Origin: Desulfobacteraceae bacterium
GTDB lineage: Bacteria > Desulfobacterota > DSM-4660 > Desulfatiglandales > HGW-15
Direction of reading: 5' to 3'
DNA: 5,494 nucleotides
Assembly (NCBI GenBank): GCA_003819975.1
Contig: RPPU01000341.1
Location: 1-5,494 of the forward strand
The notes beneath the pieces are model-generated. The model searched no databases. It was not told the origin of the DNA and saw nothing but the letters and a program-made list of their open reading frames with translations. Both the position numbers and the translations under genes were made by a program. The first letter of the stretch is position 1. Every line of letters begins with the position of its first letter. Shown here piece after piece: positions 4,956 through 5,494 of this stretch.

Positions 4956-5159
4956 ATGATCATCACTTATCAGCCGGTTTTGTCGGACCCCATTCACGCC
5001 GCGCGTGAATAGGAAGGCCGGCAAATCTACATTTTCAAAGACCGCATGGAAATTGTCAACCCCGGCGGACTGGTCGCCGGAATGCGCAGAGAAGATCTCG
5101 GTACAAATCAACTGAAACGGGTTGGACCGGATAAGGGAGGGCATTGGGAAGTAGTGTAA
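4956..5159 (+). pseudogene. Remnant of RecG-like/AlbA-type ATP-binding regulator
   Basis: From ATG 4956 (GGAG at 4947-4950) the frame reads 18 codons ending HAARE, then TAG (5010-5012), then EGRQIYIFKDRMEIVNPGG and LVAGMRREDLGT. That stretch is the signature of the C-terminal ATPase-like domain (HATPase_c_4) of AlbA_2/RecG-like ATP-binding proteins. The next bases jump directly to LKRVGPDKGGHWEVV and TAA, which looks like the winged-helix end of the same kind of protein. The intact family has well over a hundred residues between these points and a large N-terminal domain before them. The locus therefore keeps two short pieces of a gene that is usually 400-500 codons long, joined by an internal deletion near 5100-5112. 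It is almost certainly non-functional. One base separates its TAA from the next start codon. Confidence 0.75.
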
Positions 5160-5160
5160 A

Positions 5161-5494
5161 ATGCCTAATCAATTAATTAAAGAAAGATTATTATTTGAGG
5201 TAAGGTCATTGAGATCGAAAATCATCGACACCCTCGGGAATACAGAGCTGCTTGATCTTCATAAAATCGTCTTTCTTTGCAGCCGGGAAATACCGGCATC
5301 GATTGTCTTGAAATGTTATGATTGGGCCGTGGAACAACGCGAAAGGGGGAATTGCGTTATCAGCGGTTTTCATTCCCAAATCGAAAAGGATGTGTTTCAC
5401 TATCTCCTGGCGGGAAACCAGCCCATCATCATGGCTCTGGCGCGCGGCATGAAAAAGAAAATCGAACCGGAGATGAAAACGGCCGTCGATGCAG
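5161..5494 (+). CDS. DprA/Smf-like Rossmann-fold protein, 5' part
   Basis: An open frame of 111 codons from ATG 5161 runs off the right edge without a stop. After a helical lead of about 35 residues comes KIVFLCSREIPASIVLKCYDWA (35-56), NCVISGFHSQIEKDVFHYLL (64-83) and QPIIMALARG (87-96). The order of a strand ending in S-R, a helix, VISG with a following helix, and a strand IIMALARG mirrors the nucleotide-binding Rossmann core of DprA/Smf-type proteins. I assign it to that superfamily as one of the short stand-alone relatives labelled DNA-binding or DprA-like, not to competence DprA itself. The ATG at 5161 has only a weak upstream site (GGGAAG about 10 bases away). A TTG at 5209 preceded by GAGGTAAGG is an alternative that would remove 16 residues without touching the conserved core. 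It follows the preceding remnant by one base. Confidence 0.65.
   Translation, partial: MPNQLIKERLLFEVRSLRSKIIDTLGNTELLDLHKIVFLCSREIPASIVLKCYDWAVEQRERGNCVISGFHSQIEKDVFHYLLAGNQPIIMALARGMKKKIEPEMKTAVDA

Noticed and set aside
4062..5494. A new defence or toxin-antitoxin operon made of IVP, ORF6N, ATPase and DprA-like genes
   Set aside because: Two of the four genes are broken, so the tight packing more likely reflects deletions than a working operon.

Overview
The window looks like chromosome from an anaerobic or facultatively anaerobic bacterium of the Desulfobacterota (deltaproteobacterial) type. This is inferred from gene content: a GTP-type PEP carboxykinase, a BioD-like/DRTGG protein and an aldo/keto reductase fused to a two-cluster ferredoxin. 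Base composition is moderate, with AT-rich spacers full of small repeats. No marker gene fixes the taxon, so this placement is tentative.

Left half (1-3635), core metabolism with repeat-laden spacers. The window opens inside the 3' end of pckG (GTP-dependent PEP carboxykinase, 1-438), followed by a probable intrinsic terminator. A 580-bp gene-free stretch (439-1017) then holds a 230-bp element bounded by 37-bp terminal inverted repeats (607-836) and a REP-like hairpin (885-932). On the minus strand is a BioD-like P-loop + DRTGG protein (1018-2094), related to the regulatory N-terminal part of long phosphotransacetylases but without the catalytic domain. It diverges from a plus-strand aldo/keto reductase with a C-terminal [4Fe-4S] module (2442-3635). 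The intergenic region they share carries a promoter for the minus-strand gene, a 14-bp tandem repeat and a perfect 15+15-bp palindrome.

Right half (3636-5494), accessory and decaying. A small unrecognised gene (3739-3996) with a good promoter is followed by a tightly packed plus-strand run. It consists of a broken 23S-IVP-like four-helix-bundle gene (amber codon 10, lost C-terminus), an intact ORF6N-domain gene overlapping its end by ATGA, a heavily deleted remnant of a RecG-like/AlbA-type ATP-binding protein (again with an in-frame TAG), and a DprA/Smf-like Rossmann-fold gene running off the right edge. Both broken genes are interrupted by TAG, while the intact aldo/keto reductase ends in three consecutive in-frame stops, TAG-TAA-TGA. 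Ordinary gene decay is the simplest reading; amber recoding can be tested with the whole genome.

I found no tRNA, rRNA, CRISPR array or complete insertion sequence, and no clear new multi-gene system. The most unusual items are the 607-836 inverted-repeat element, the perfect palindrome at 2249-2280, the Walker-A lysine replacement in the DRTGG protein and the amber/tandem-stop pattern.
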